From NCBI GenBank assembly GCA_038215095.1, contig JBBQRG010000017.1:1-41653 (forward strand): a stretch of DNA of 41,653 nucleotides. The letters run 5' to 3'. Of this stretch, positions 31,084-41,326 are shown in pieces. The number at the start of each line of letters is the position of its first letter. The stretch's first letter is position 1. The translations under genes were made by a program, and so were the position numbers. The DNA is from DATACN01 sp038215095. Lineage in GTDB: Bacteria > Actinomycetota > Thermoleophilia > Solirubrobacterales > Thermoleophilaceae. The notes under the pieces are model-generated. The model made no database searches, was not told the DNA's origin, and saw only the letters and a list, made by a program, of their open reading frames with translations.

Positions 31084-32534
31084 GCCAGGAGCGGCAGCAG
31101 CGCCTGCAGCTTGACCTCGCTCTCCGCCAGCTCGGCGGAGGGCTCGGAGTCGCGCACGATCCCGCAGCCGGCGTAGAGGTGCGCGACGCGGTCGCGCAGC
31201 AGCGCACAGCGCAGCGCCACGCAGAACTCGCCGTCCTCTGACAGGTCGGTCCACCCCACCGCGCCCGCGTACCAGCCCCGGTCCAGCCCTTCGAGGGCGG
31301 GGATCAGCGGCAGCGCCACGTCGCGCGGCTCGCCCCCCACGGCGGGCGTGGGGTGCAGCAGGCCCGCCAGCTCGACCGCCGCCAGCGGCTCGCGCAGCTG
31401 CGCGCGGATCGGGGTGGCCAGGTGCTGCACGTTGTGCACCTTCACGAGGCCCGGATCGTCGGCGACCGCGGTCCAGAGGCTGACCGGGTCGAGCATGCGC
31501 TCGATGCGCCGCGCCACGATGGCGTGCTCGTCGCGGTCCTTGGCGCTGCCGAGCAGCTGCTCGCCCAGCAGGTCGTCGACCGCGGGGTCGGCGCTGCGGC
31601 GTGTCGTGCCGGCCAGCGCCACCGTCTGCGCACGGGCGCCCTCGCGCCGCACCAGCAGCTCCGGGCTGGCCCCAACGAAGGCGCCCTCGGGCGTGCCGGC
31701 GAGGTAGCAGTAGCAGGCGGGGAACACCTCGCGGAGCGCGCCGAACACCGGCGCCGGGTCGAGCTCCCCGGGAGCGTGCACGCGCACCTCGCGGGCCAGC
31801 ACGACCTTCTGGAGCTCGCCGCTCCCGATTCGCTCGGTGGCCCGCCGGACCGCCTCCTCGAAGTGGCTCGGCGGGGCGGCGCTCGCCACGCGCACCCGCT
31901 CGACGGGGTCCGGGTCGACCAGCGGCATCGAGGCGGGCCGCAGCTCGGCCAGCCGCTCCCGGACGCGGTCGAGCACCGCGTCGGGGTGCTCGTCGCCGTC
32001 CACCCGCGCGCAGACCGTCAGCCTGGCCTCGTCCCGGTGGCGCGCCAGCGCCAGCTCCGGCAGCACCAGCCGGGCCGGAGCGAACGAGGACCACTCCGGC
32101 GTGGCGCCGCCATCGGGAGCGAACGCGAAGCCGCCCACGAACACCGGCCCGCTGCCGGCCGGCGCCGCGCGATCGTCCGCCGGGTCGTCGGCGAAGGCCC
32201 GCCGCCCCAGCTCCCGCGCGCGCCGGGCCGCATCCGCGAAGCGGTCGGGGCCCTCGCGCTCGATCACCGCGGCCTGGCCGAGTGCGGCCAGCGCGAAACC
32301 GTCGCGGTCGGGCTGCTCCATGCACCAGAAGCCGTCATGGGCGCGGCGGGCCCGCAGCACGGCGGCGGACACGTCGAGCTCCGCCGACACCGGCACCGTC
32401 ACCGACGCGAAAGCCGGGCCGACCTCGCGCCGCGCGAAGGCGATCGCCGCGTCCACTCTCTCCGCCAGCAGCCGCTCCCCGCGCTCGCCGAGGGCGAACG
32501 AGCCGGACTCGGCCTGGCCGGCACGGATGGTCAC
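31080..32534 (-). CDS. menF: Isochorismate synthase
   Basis: Chorismate-utilising enzyme; converts chorismate to isochorismate, the entry to menaquinone. The 484 residues have a variable N-terminal half and a conserved C-terminal domain: SGELQKVVLAREV with the general-base lysine, YCYLAGTPEGAFVGASPELLVRREG, TVALAGTTRRS, HNVQHLATPI, LHPTPAVGGEPRDVAL, GLDRGWYAGAVGWTD and YAGCGIVRDSEP. The lack of a glutamine amidotransferase partner and the men company favour MenF over anthranilate synthase; a siderophore-type EntC or salicylate synthase is less likely. GTG start, ten bases after ilvN, so it is the tail of the ilvB-ilvN transcript. Confidence 0.93.
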   Translation of the reverse strand: MTIRAGQAESGSFALGERGERLLAERVDAAIAFARREVGPAFASVTVPVSAELDVSAAVLRARRAHDGFWCMEQPDRDGFALAALGQAAVIEREGPDRFADAARRARELGRRAFADDPADDRAAPAGSGPVFVGGFAFAPDGGATPEWSSFAPARLVLPELALARHRDEARLTVCARVDGDEHPDAVLDRVRERLAELRPASMPLVDPDPVERVRVASAAPPSHFEEAVRRATERIGSGELQKVVLAREVRVHAPGELDPAPVFGALREVFPACYCYLAGTPEGAFVGASPELLVRREGARAQTVALAGTTRRSADPAVDDLLGEQLLGSAKDRDEHAIVARRIERMLDPVSLWTAVADDPGLVKVHNVQHLATPIRAQLREPLAAVELAGLLHPTPAVGGEPRDVALPLIPALEGLDRGWYAGAVGWTDLSEDGEFCVALRCALLRDRVAHLYAGCGIVRDSEPSAELAESEVKLQALLPLLA

Positions 32535-32544
32535 CCGGAGGAGG

Positions 32545-33105
32545 TTAGGTGGTGCCGCGGCCGCGGCTGACCGCGATCTCGCCGGTGCGCACCATCTCGA
32601 CGAGGCCGAAGGGGCGCACCATGTCCTCGAAGGCCTCGATCTTGTCGTCGGTGCCGGTGACCTCCACGGTCACCGAGCGCTTGCTCACATCCACGGTCTT
32701 GCCGCGGAAGATGTCGGTGAACTGCATGACCTGGGCGCGCGCGTCGCCGTCGGCGCAGGAGATCTTGAACAGCGCCAGCTCGCGGGCCACCGTCTCCTCG
32801 GGCTCGAGGTCGCGGATCTTGATCACGTTCACGAGCTTGTGGAGCTGCTTGGTGACCTGGTCGATCGGGTGCGCCGCGCCGTCCACGGTGAGCGTGAAGC
32901 GCGACAGCGAGGTGTCCTGCGTGGGACCGACCGCGAGCGAGTCGATGTTGAAGCCGCGGCGCGCGAACAGCCCGGCGATGCGAGCCAACACACCCGGCTT
33001 GTTCTCCGCGAGGATCGAGAGCACGTGCTTGCGGCCGGTCATGCCGCCGCCGGCGACTCCCAAATCTTCGAGGTTGAGTGGCTCCTTCGTCCCTGGCTCG
33101 CCCAT
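32545..33105 (-). CDS. ilvN: Acetohydroxyacid synthase regulatory subunit
   Basis: Small subunit that activates IlvB and confers valine feedback. The 186 residues comprise an N-terminal ACT domain (HVLSILAENKPGVLARIAGLFARRGFNIDSLAVGPT, quoted by its ends: HVLSILAEN to LAVGPT) followed by VDQ-type VTKQLHKLVNVIKIRDL. The C-terminal half has AQVMQFTDIFRGKTVDVSKRSVTVEVTG, as in the full-length (IlvH-like) subunits. ATG 33105 follows the ilvB stop by two bases; an internal ATG at 33042 (MTGRKHVL) would give the more usual N-terminal length. It is followed by menF. Confidence 0.95.
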   Translation of the reverse strand: MGEPGTKEPLNLEDLGVAGGGMTGRKHVLSILAENKPGVLARIAGLFARRGFNIDSLAVGPTQDTSLSRFTLTVDGAAHPIDQVTKQLHKLVNVIKIRDLEPEETVARELALFKISCADGDARAQVMQFTDIFRGKTVDVSKRSVTVEVTGTDDKIEAFEDMVRPFGLVEMVRTGEIAVSRGRGTT

Positions 33106-33107
33106 GC

Positions 33108-34790
<1,683 letters not shown>

Positions 34791-34810
34791 AACAGGGATG
34801 CGAGCATACC

Positions 34811-34826
34811 AGCGGGTTTTCCCGCT
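34811..34826. terminator. Hairpin between zinc-ribbon protein and ilvB
   Basis: AGCGGG-TTTT-CCCGCT on the plus strand: a perfect 6-bp stem with a 4-base loop. On the minus strand it starts on the last base of the zinc-ribbon stop and ends 20 bases ahead of the ilvB ATG. It may be a weak terminator that insulates ilvB or a structure in the ilvB leader. No T-run follows. Confidence 0.4.
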
Positions 34827-35086
34827 CAGACCGGGTTTCCGGCGGGAAATTCGAGGTCGCGGCCGCAGCGGCTGCAGACCTGCTGGTAGATCGGCATCAC
34901 CTTGCCGCACTCCGGGCAGCTGCGGCGCGGGTCCTTGCCCTCGAAGCGGTAGATCACCGCCGCCAGGGTGCCGATGCCCGGCAGCACCATCCCGATCAGG
35001 AACCAGATCAGGAACGAGCTGCCCTTGATCTTGCCCACCGCCCCGGCCGACAGGCCGAAGAAGAACAGCAGGACGACGATCTCCAC
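34826..35086 (-). CDS. Small membrane protein with C-terminal zinc ribbon, 86 aa
   Basis: Two hydrophobic segments (about residues 2-14 and 24-42) are followed by a soluble tail with CPEC and CSRC separated by ten residues, a zinc-ribbon knuckle pair, presumably on the cytoplasmic side. The N-terminal VEIVVLLFFFGLSAGAVGKIKG and the segment SFLIWFLIGMVLPGIGTLAAVIYR are shared in type with small actinobacterial membrane proteins of unknown role. The GTG at 35086 shares one base with the stop of the 57-residue gene (TAGTG), and this coupling decides the start over a longer frame. No function can be given. Confidence 0.72.
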   Translation of the reverse strand: MEIVVLLFFFGLSAGAVGKIKGSSFLIWFLIGMVLPGIGTLAAVIYRFEGKDPRRSCPECGKVMPIYQQVCSRCGRDLEFPAGNPV

Positions 35087-35259
35087 TAGAGCACCCGGTT
35101 GAGTGCCCAGAGCGCCGCGAGCACGGCCACGATCGCGACGGCAACCCAGGCCGGGAAGGTCACGAAGCCGAGAACGAGCTTGAACAGCACGAAGGCGCAA
35201 AGCAGCAGCACGCCGACCGCCAGCGCCTTGCCCGAGATCTCACGTGTCCACGCTCTCAT
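35086..35259 (-). CDS. Small two-helix membrane protein, 57 aa
   Basis: The frame reads MRAWTREISGKALAVGVLLL and continues with a second hydrophobic stretch to end NRVL. Two hydrophobic segments (about residues 12-31 and 36-53) suggest a helical hairpin. It is shorter than usual annotation cut-offs, yet has an AGGAG nine bases before its ATG, a start overlapping the NDH-2 stop (ATGA) and a stop overlapping the next gene's GTG, so it is tightly packed into the operon. Codon third positions are mostly G/C. I do not know the family. Confidence 0.65.
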   Translation of the reverse strand: MRAWTREISGKALAVGVLLLCAFVLFKLVLGFVTFPAWVAVAIVAVLAALWALNRVL

Positions 35260-36578
35260 CCGCCCTCGCTCCTTCCAGCGCTGTGCTCCGGCAGCTCGTC
35301 AGCCAGCCGAGGCGGATGGCCCAGCTGGCCCAGGTCGGCCGAGGCGCGGCCGAAGAACAGTCCGACGGTCCAATCCACGATCAACCTCACTCTACGTGCG
35401 TGGCCCGGCATCGACATCATGTGGTAGGTGCGGGCCGCGAACCAGGCCGGGAAGCCGCGCAGGCGCACGCCGAACATCGTGGCCACCGCCTTGTGGCGGC
35501 CCATGTCCACGAACACGCCGAGGGTGCGGTAGCGGAAGGGGCGCGGCTTGTTGCCCCTGATCGCGGCAGCGACGTTGTCGGCAACCACCTTCCCCTGTCG
35601 CAGAGCGTGCTGGGCCGTGGGCGGAGAGGCCGCGCGGCCCTTCTTGGCCGGGTCGGGCACGGCGGCGGCGTCGCCGATCGCCCAGACGTTGTCGTGCCCC
35701 GCCACGTGCATCGTGCGGTCCACCTCGATGCGGCCGTGCTCGTTCAGCGGCAGGCCCAGCTTGGCCACCACCGGCGCCGGCTTCACGCCCGCGGTCCAGC
35801 AGACGGTGCGGGTGGGGATGCGCTCACCGGTGGACAGCTCCGCCGCCCCCGCCTCGATCGAGTTGATCATCGTGCCGGTGCGGATCTCCATGCCGCGCCC
35901 GCGCAGCTCCTTCGCGGCGAACTCGGCCAGGCTCGGCGGGATCTCGAGCATGATCCGCTCGCGCGCCTCGACCAGGATCCAGCGCATGCCGTCGAGGCGG
36001 CAGCGCGGGTAGCGCTCGATCGTGTCGGCCGCGAAGTCCTGCAGCTCCGCGATGCCCTCGACTCCCGCGTAGCCCGCGCCCACGAAGACGAAGGTCAGGT
36101 ACTCCCTGCGCTGTTCGGGATCGTCGATTCCCTCGGCCACCTCGAGCGCCCAGATCACGCGGTTGCGGACGGCGATCGCGTCGGCCAGGTTCTTGAAGCC
36201 GATGGCGTGCTCGGCCAGGCCGGGGACGTTCAGCACACGCGACACCGAGCCCAGCGACACGATCAGCTGGTCGTAGCGCAGCGTCTCGTCGCGGCCGTCC
36301 GCGGTGCGCAGGTGGAGCTCGTTCACACCCGGGTCCGCTCCGGTCACGGTGGCCAGCTTCAGCTCGGTCCAGTCGAGCTCCTCGCGCACCGGCACCACCA
36401 CGTGCCTGGGCTCGAGCGTGCCCGCCCCGGCGCCCGGCAGCAGCGGCGTGTAGAGCAGGAAGTTCGTGTCGGCCACCATCGTGATGTGGGCGCTGTGGCG
36501 CGGCAGCCGGCGCTCCAGGCGGCGCGCGGCGTAGAGGCCGCCGAAGCCGCCGCCCGCGATGACCACGTTGAAGGACAC
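35256..36578 (-). CDS. Type II NADH dehydrogenase (NDH-2)
   Basis: Single-subunit, non-proton-pumping flavoprotein that passes electrons from NADH to the quinone pool at the membrane. The 440 residues show the FAD site AGGGFGGLYAARRLE at 8-22, DTNFLLYTPLLPGAGAGTL, LIVSLGS, the NADH site FVFVGAGYAGVEGIAEL near 165, CWTAGV, WAIGDAAAVPD near 300 and PTAQHALRQG, the quinone-side motif of NDH-2. A hydrophobic/amphipathic C-terminus (about 385-420) would attach it to the membrane. With menF to menA nearby, menaquinone is the likely acceptor. GTG start; the two small membrane proteins follow with overlapping codons. Confidence 0.93.
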   Translation of the reverse strand: MSFNVVIAGGGFGGLYAARRLERRLPRHSAHITMVADTNFLLYTPLLPGAGAGTLEPRHVVVPVREELDWTELKLATVTGADPGVNELHLRTADGRDETLRYDQLIVSLGSVSRVLNVPGLAEHAIGFKNLADAIAVRNRVIWALEVAEGIDDPEQRREYLTFVFVGAGYAGVEGIAELQDFAADTIERYPRCRLDGMRWILVEARERIMLEIPPSLAEFAAKELRGRGMEIRTGTMINSIEAGAAELSTGERIPTRTVCWTAGVKPAPVVAKLGLPLNEHGRIEVDRTMHVAGHDNVWAIGDAAAVPDPAKKGRAASPPTAQHALRQGKVVADNVAAAIRGNKPRPFRYRTLGVFVDMGRHKAVATMFGVRLRGFPAWFAARTYHMMSMPGHARRVRLIVDWTVGLFFGRASADLGQLGHPPRLADELPEHSAGRSEGG

Positions 36579-36580
36579 GG

Positions 36581-37219
36581 CTAGCCGGGCCCCGCCGCCG
36601 CGCGGGCGGAGTCAAGCGCCGGGCGCATCTGCACGGGCAGGCGCCTGCGCACGCGCCAGGGCGCGCCGGCAAAGGCGTGGTTGGCCACGGTGGCGAAGCC
36701 GCCCTCGTCGGTGCGAAGCGCCAGCAGCAGGTGCGAGACGCGGTCCGACGGGGGCAGGTCCCGCTCCGAGACTCCAACGCAGAAGCAGTGCACGCGCCGG
36801 CCGTCCGGGGTCACCAGCAGCGCGCCGGACTCGCCCACCAGCCAGGTTCCGAGCTCCCCCGGCTCGAGCGCCAGGCCGGTCTGGCGCTGGAGGTCGCGCT
36901 CGTCGTGGCCCAGCAGGTCGCCCAGCAGGCCTTGCGCCACGGGCTCGGCCCGCTCGTTGCGCGGTCCCTTCGGCCGCACCACGCTGGCCCCGCGGAAGGC
37001 GTAGAGCTCGGGGATGATCCACGCGTGCGCGATGGCCGCCAGCGCCACCGGCGCGGTGAGCGGCTCGAGCGCGAGCATCGCGATGCCCGCGGCCAGGAAC
37101 GGGACGGTGTAGAGCAGCGTCCAGGCGTGCCAGAGGCGGCCGTAGCGGCGCAGCCAGCGCTCGTCCGTGCGCGAGCGCCAGGGAACTGACGCAAGCTCGG
37201 GGAGGGCGTCGGCGGTCAA
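36581..37219 (-). CDS. Membrane-anchored protein of unknown function, 212 aa
   Basis: Residues about 30-70 hold two hydrophobic segments (WHAWTLLYTVPFLAAGIAML and the APVALAAIAHAWIIP region); the rest is soluble. The tail contains GESGALLVTPDGRRVHCFCVGVSE and SHLLLALRTDEGGFATVANHAFAGAPWRVRRRLPVQMRPAL, suggesting a compact globular domain of beta-strands. I do not recognise the family, but the clear codon bias and its position support a real gene: TTG start, nine bases after the 74-residue gene, two bases before NDH-2. It may assist or anchor the dehydrogenase; that is only positional inference. Confidence 0.7.
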   Translation of the reverse strand: MTADALPELASVPWRSRTDERWLRRYGRLWHAWTLLYTVPFLAAGIAMLALEPLTAPVALAAIAHAWIIPELYAFRGASVVRPKGPRNERAEPVAQGLLGDLLGHDERDLQRQTGLALEPGELGTWLVGESGALLVTPDGRRVHCFCVGVSERDLPPSDRVSHLLLALRTDEGGFATVANHAFAGAPWRVRRRLPVQMRPALDSARAAAGPG

Positions 37220-37228
37220 TCGCCTGCC

Positions 37229-37453
37229 CTAGCCGCCGGCGATCGGGCGGCGCAGCACCACGAGGTCCGCCCCGCGCGGCAGCTCGCGCACGTGAGCGGC
37301 CTTGCCCGGCCCCTCCGGCACGGTGCCGATGTAGCCCTGGTCGAGCTGGCCGCGGAACTCCTCGACGGCGGCCCCGAAGGCCGCGTCATCCGCCGCCGTC
37401 CACTCGGCGATGGTTGTGTGCCCGGTCGAGTCCATCCGGATGAGTCGCGCCAT
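37229..37453 (-). CDS. Conserved-looking small protein, 74 aa
   Basis: Soluble, acidic protein beginning MARLIRMDSTGHTTIAEWTA, then DDAAFGAAVEEFRGQLDQGYIGTVP and ending VRELPRGADLVVLRRPI. The initial strand-turn-strand (ARLIRMD-TGHTT-AEW) and a central helix hint at a small alpha/beta fold. AGGAGG lies seven bases before the ATG, the best ribosome site in the window, suggesting strong translation. It heads the run that passes through the 212-residue protein to NDH-2. I have no function for it. Confidence 0.75.
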   Translation of the reverse strand: MARLIRMDSTGHTTIAEWTAADDAAFGAAVEEFRGQLDQGYIGTVPEGPGKAAHVRELPRGADLVVLRRPIAGG

Positions 37454-37538
37454 CGAAATCCTCCTGGTACGGGATCGTTCCTGAGGATACGCCCCGCCTG
37501 GTTTAGCCGGATCAGCGCCGTGGGTATCGCGCGATCTA

Positions 37539-37696
37539 GTGGAGCGCAAGCCCGCAGACGAGCAGCCAGGACGACGCGCCACCCTCGCCGCCGGGAAGGC
37601 CGCCCAGGGCCCGCGCCCCTCGGAGGTAGGCCTGAGCAAGCGCTTCGCCTTCGTTCTGGCCGACGCGGCCGACCGCCGGCGCCGCGAGCTCTCCGC

Positions 37697-37700
<4 letters not shown>
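37539..37700 (+). CDS. Possible small basic protein, 53 aa
   Basis: A plus-strand frame from GTG 37539 encodes VERKPADEQPGRRATLAAGK, continues to LSKRFAFVLADAADRRRRELSA and stops at TAG 37698-37700. About nine of ten codons end in G or C, and the frame exactly fills the space between the divergent 74-residue gene and gatB, with whose stop it overlaps by three bases. TATCGC lies shortly upstream. There is no clear Shine-Dalgarno. It may be a genuine small gene or a chance frame; conservation would decide. Confidence 0.4.
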
Positions 37701-39116
<1,416 letters not shown>

Positions 39117-39124
<8 letters not shown>

Positions 39125-40529
39125 GGGGCACCCCTTCGAAGCCCAGCGCCCGCTCCAGCGCGTAGGCCGCGCTGAGGATGCGGTTCTCGCTGAAAGCCGG
39201 GCCTGCCAGCTGCAGCCCCACGGGCAGGCCGTCCGACAGGCCGCACGGGATCGAGATCGCCGGCAGCCCGGCCAGCGGCATCGGCACGGTGAAGTAGTCG
39301 GACAGGTACATCGCCAGCGGGTCGGCGGTGCGCTCGCCGAGCTTGAAGGCGACGGTCGGCGACGTGGGCGTCACGATCAGGTCGACCTGCTCGAAGGCGG
39401 CGCTGAAGTCCTGCGCGATGCGCGTGCGGACCTTCTGCGCGCTGCCGTAGTAGGCCTCGTAGTAGCCGGAGCTGAGCGCGTATGTGCCCAGCATGATGCG
39501 CCGCTTCACCTCGTCGCCGAAGCCGTCGTGGCGGGTCTGCTCGTACATCGAGGTCAGGTCCCCGCCGTTGCCGCTGCGGGTGGCGTAGCGAACGCCGTCG
39601 TAGCGGGCCAGGTTGGCGCTGGCCTCCGCCGGGGCGATGACGTAGTAGGCCGACAGCCCGTGGCCGGCGTGCGGCAGCTGGATCTCGGTGGTGGAGCCGC
39701 CCAGCTCCTCGATCCTGTCAACGGCCCGGCGGCAGACGGCGGCCACGCCGGGGTCGAGGCCCTCCTCCTCGAAGCCCCACACCCCCACCCTCAGGCCGTC
39801 GAGCCGCTCCCCGGTCGGCAGCTCGATGGGCTCGGGGAAGTCCAGCGAGGTCGAGTCGCAGGGGTCGCGACCGACCAGGTGGCGCAGCAGCAGCGCGGCG
39901 TCGGTCACGTCCCGGGTGAGCGGCCCGCACTGGTCGAGCGAGGAGGCGAAGGCGATCATCCCGTAGCGCGACACGGCGCCGTAGGTGGGCTTCATCCCGA
40001 CGATGCCGCAGAGCGAGGCCGGCTGGCGGATCGAGCCGCCGGTGTCGGTGCCGATCGCCCACGGCGCGGTGCCGGCCGCCACCGCCGCGGCGCTGCCGCC
40101 GCTCGAGCCGCCCGGCACCCGCTCGCGGTCCCACGGGTTCATCACCGGGCCGTAGCCGGAGTTTTCGTTCGACGAGCCCATCGCGAACTCGTCCTGGTTG
40201 GTCTTGCCGAGCACCGGCGCGCCAGCGCGCACGAGGCGCTCGACTGCCGTGGCCGTGTACGGCGGCCGGTAGCCCTCCAGGATGCGCGAGGCGGCCGTGC
40301 TGGGCACGCCCTCGACGCAGAACAGGTCCTTCACGGCCAGCGGCACTCCGCCCAGCGGCGCGTCCGCGGGCGTGTCGGGCGCCTCGCCGGCCACCCACAG
40401 GTAGGCGCCGTGGTCGTCGGCCGCGGCGCGCTCGCGGTAGGCGTCGAACAGCTCGCGCGGCGACAGCTCGCCCGCGTGCACCCGCTCGGCGGCCTTGGCC
40501 GCCGTCAGCGCGATCAGCTCGTGGCTCAT
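39117..40529 (-). CDS. gatA: Asp-tRNA(Asn)/Glu-tRNA(Gln) amidotransferase subunit A
   Basis: Amidase-signature subunit that hydrolyses glutamine and channels ammonia to GatB. The 470 residues contain the Ser-cisSer-Lys triad: Lys67 in PLAVKDLF, cis-Ser142 in PGGSSGGSAAAVAAG, and nucleophile Ser166 in GTDTGGSIRQPA. GKTNQDEFAMGSSNENS and KPTYGAVSRYGMIAFASSLDQCGP are typical for GatA and exclude other amidases. ATG 40529 overlaps the gatC stop (ATGA), which defines the start against a longer open frame above it. The subunit order gatC-gatA-gatB is the common one. Confidence 0.97.
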
Positions 40530-40813
40530 CCCTGGCCGGGGCTCGGAACCCGGAAGCCCGTCTCGTCGGCGTCGGGAGCGGCCTCGAGCGCCCGCTCGCG
40601 GGGCAGGCTGGGCCGCGGCACGTCCTCGCGCAGCACGTTCTCGAGCGGCACCACGTGGGCCGTGGGCTCGACCCCCTCGAGGTCGAGCTCGTTGATGTTG
40701 TCGACGTGCTCGAGGATGGCCGACAGCTCCCCGCTCATACGCTCGAGCTCTTCCTCGGTGAGCTTCAGCCGGGCCAGCTTGGCCACGTGGAGCACCTGTT
40801 CGCGGTCGATCAT
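40526..40813 (-). CDS. gatC: Asp-tRNA(Asn)/Glu-tRNA(Gln) amidotransferase subunit C
   Basis: Small stabilising subunit of 95 residues that wraps around GatA at the GatB interface. It begins MIDREQVLHVAKLARLKLTE, then EELERMSGELSAILEHVDNINELDLEGVEP, the canonical helix pair of GatC, and ends with LRED-VPRPSLPRE. It starts the gatCAB operon. TAGAAT is nine bases ahead of the ATG on the minus strand, so the mRNA may be almost leaderless; the opposite strand in the same 80 bases carries a promoter for the SnoaL-like gene. Confidence 0.95.
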   Translation of the reverse strand: MIDREQVLHVAKLARLKLTEEELERMSGELSAILEHVDNINELDLEGVEPTAHVVPLENVLREDVPRPSLPRERALEAAPDADETGFRVPSPGQG

Positions 40814-40822
40814 CGCGCGCCG

Positions 40823-40828
40823 ATTCTA
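40823..40828 (-). promoter_or_regulatory. Probable -10 box of gatCAB
   Basis: TAGAAT on the minus strand, nine bases before the gatC ATG. A -35 hexamer is not convincing. Spacing implies a start point only a few bases before the ATG. Confidence 0.45.
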
Positions 40829-40832
40829 GGCG

Positions 40833-40862
40833 TTGACGCGGCCTCCCCCGCGGGCGTAGGGT
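40833..40862 (+). promoter_or_regulatory. Probable sigma-70-type promoter of the SnoaL-like gene
   Basis: TTGACG (40833-40838) and TAGGGT (40857-40862) are separated by 18 bases and precede the ATG at 40895 by 32 bases, with GGAAGGAG in between as ribosome site. This is one of the few near-consensus promoters in the window. It overlaps the upstream region of gatC on the other strand. Confidence 0.55.
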
Positions 40863-40894
40863 CGGGGCGACTCGCAAGCGATGGAAGGAGCTTC

Positions 40895-41326
40895 ATGTCC
40901 GAGGACAACAAGGCGGTTGCCCGCCGCTTCTACGAGATCTTCGCCGAGGGGAACGTCGACGCGCTCGGCGAGGTGATGACCGAGGACGCCGTGGTGCACG
41001 ACGAGCAGAATCCGTTCCCGGGCGAGGGCCTCGAGGGAGCCAAGAAGCTGATCACGATGTACCGCGAGGGCTTCCCCGACATCGCCTTCGACATCGAGTT
41101 CCAGGTCGCGGAGGGCGACCTCGTGGCCACGCGCTGGTCCTCGAGCGGCACGCACAAGGGCGCCGTGATGGGTATCGAGCCGACCGGAAACCGCGCCGCG
41201 CCCACCGGCATCACGATCGACCGGATCGAGAACGGCAAGGTCGTCGAGACCTGGAACAACTGGGACACGCTCGGCCTGCTGCAGAGCATGGGGGCGATCC
41301 CGCAGCCCGAGGGCGCGCAGGCCTAG
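40895..41326 (+). CDS. SnoaL-like (NTF2-fold) protein, polyketide cyclase family
   Basis: Protein of 143 residues with the SnoaL/ester-cyclase pattern: NKAVARRFYEIFAEGNVDALGEVMTEDAVVHD at the start (helix pair and first strand), then GLEGAKKLITMYREGFPDIAFDIEFQVAEGDLVATRWSSSGTHKG, TGITIDRIENGKVVETWNNWDTLGLLQSMG. The alpha+beta barrel is seen in cyclases, hydrolases and proteins without known activity. GGAAGGAG lies six bases before the ATG and a good promoter is upstream, so it is probably well expressed and monocistronic. Its stop overlaps the next, convergent gene by four bases. Substrate unknown. Confidence 0.88.
   Translation: MSEDNKAVARRFYEIFAEGNVDALGEVMTEDAVVHDEQNPFPGEGLEGAKKLITMYREGFPDIAFDIEFQVAEGDLVATRWSSSGTHKGAVMGIEPTGNRAAPTGITIDRIENGKVVETWNNWDTLGLLQSMGAIPQPEGAQA

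Noticed and set aside
34791..34860. Search for a branched-chain leader peptide ahead of ilvB
   Set aside because: Only 35 bases separate ilvB from the preceding gene, and no short frame rich in Val, Leu or Ile was found; only a small hairpin is present.
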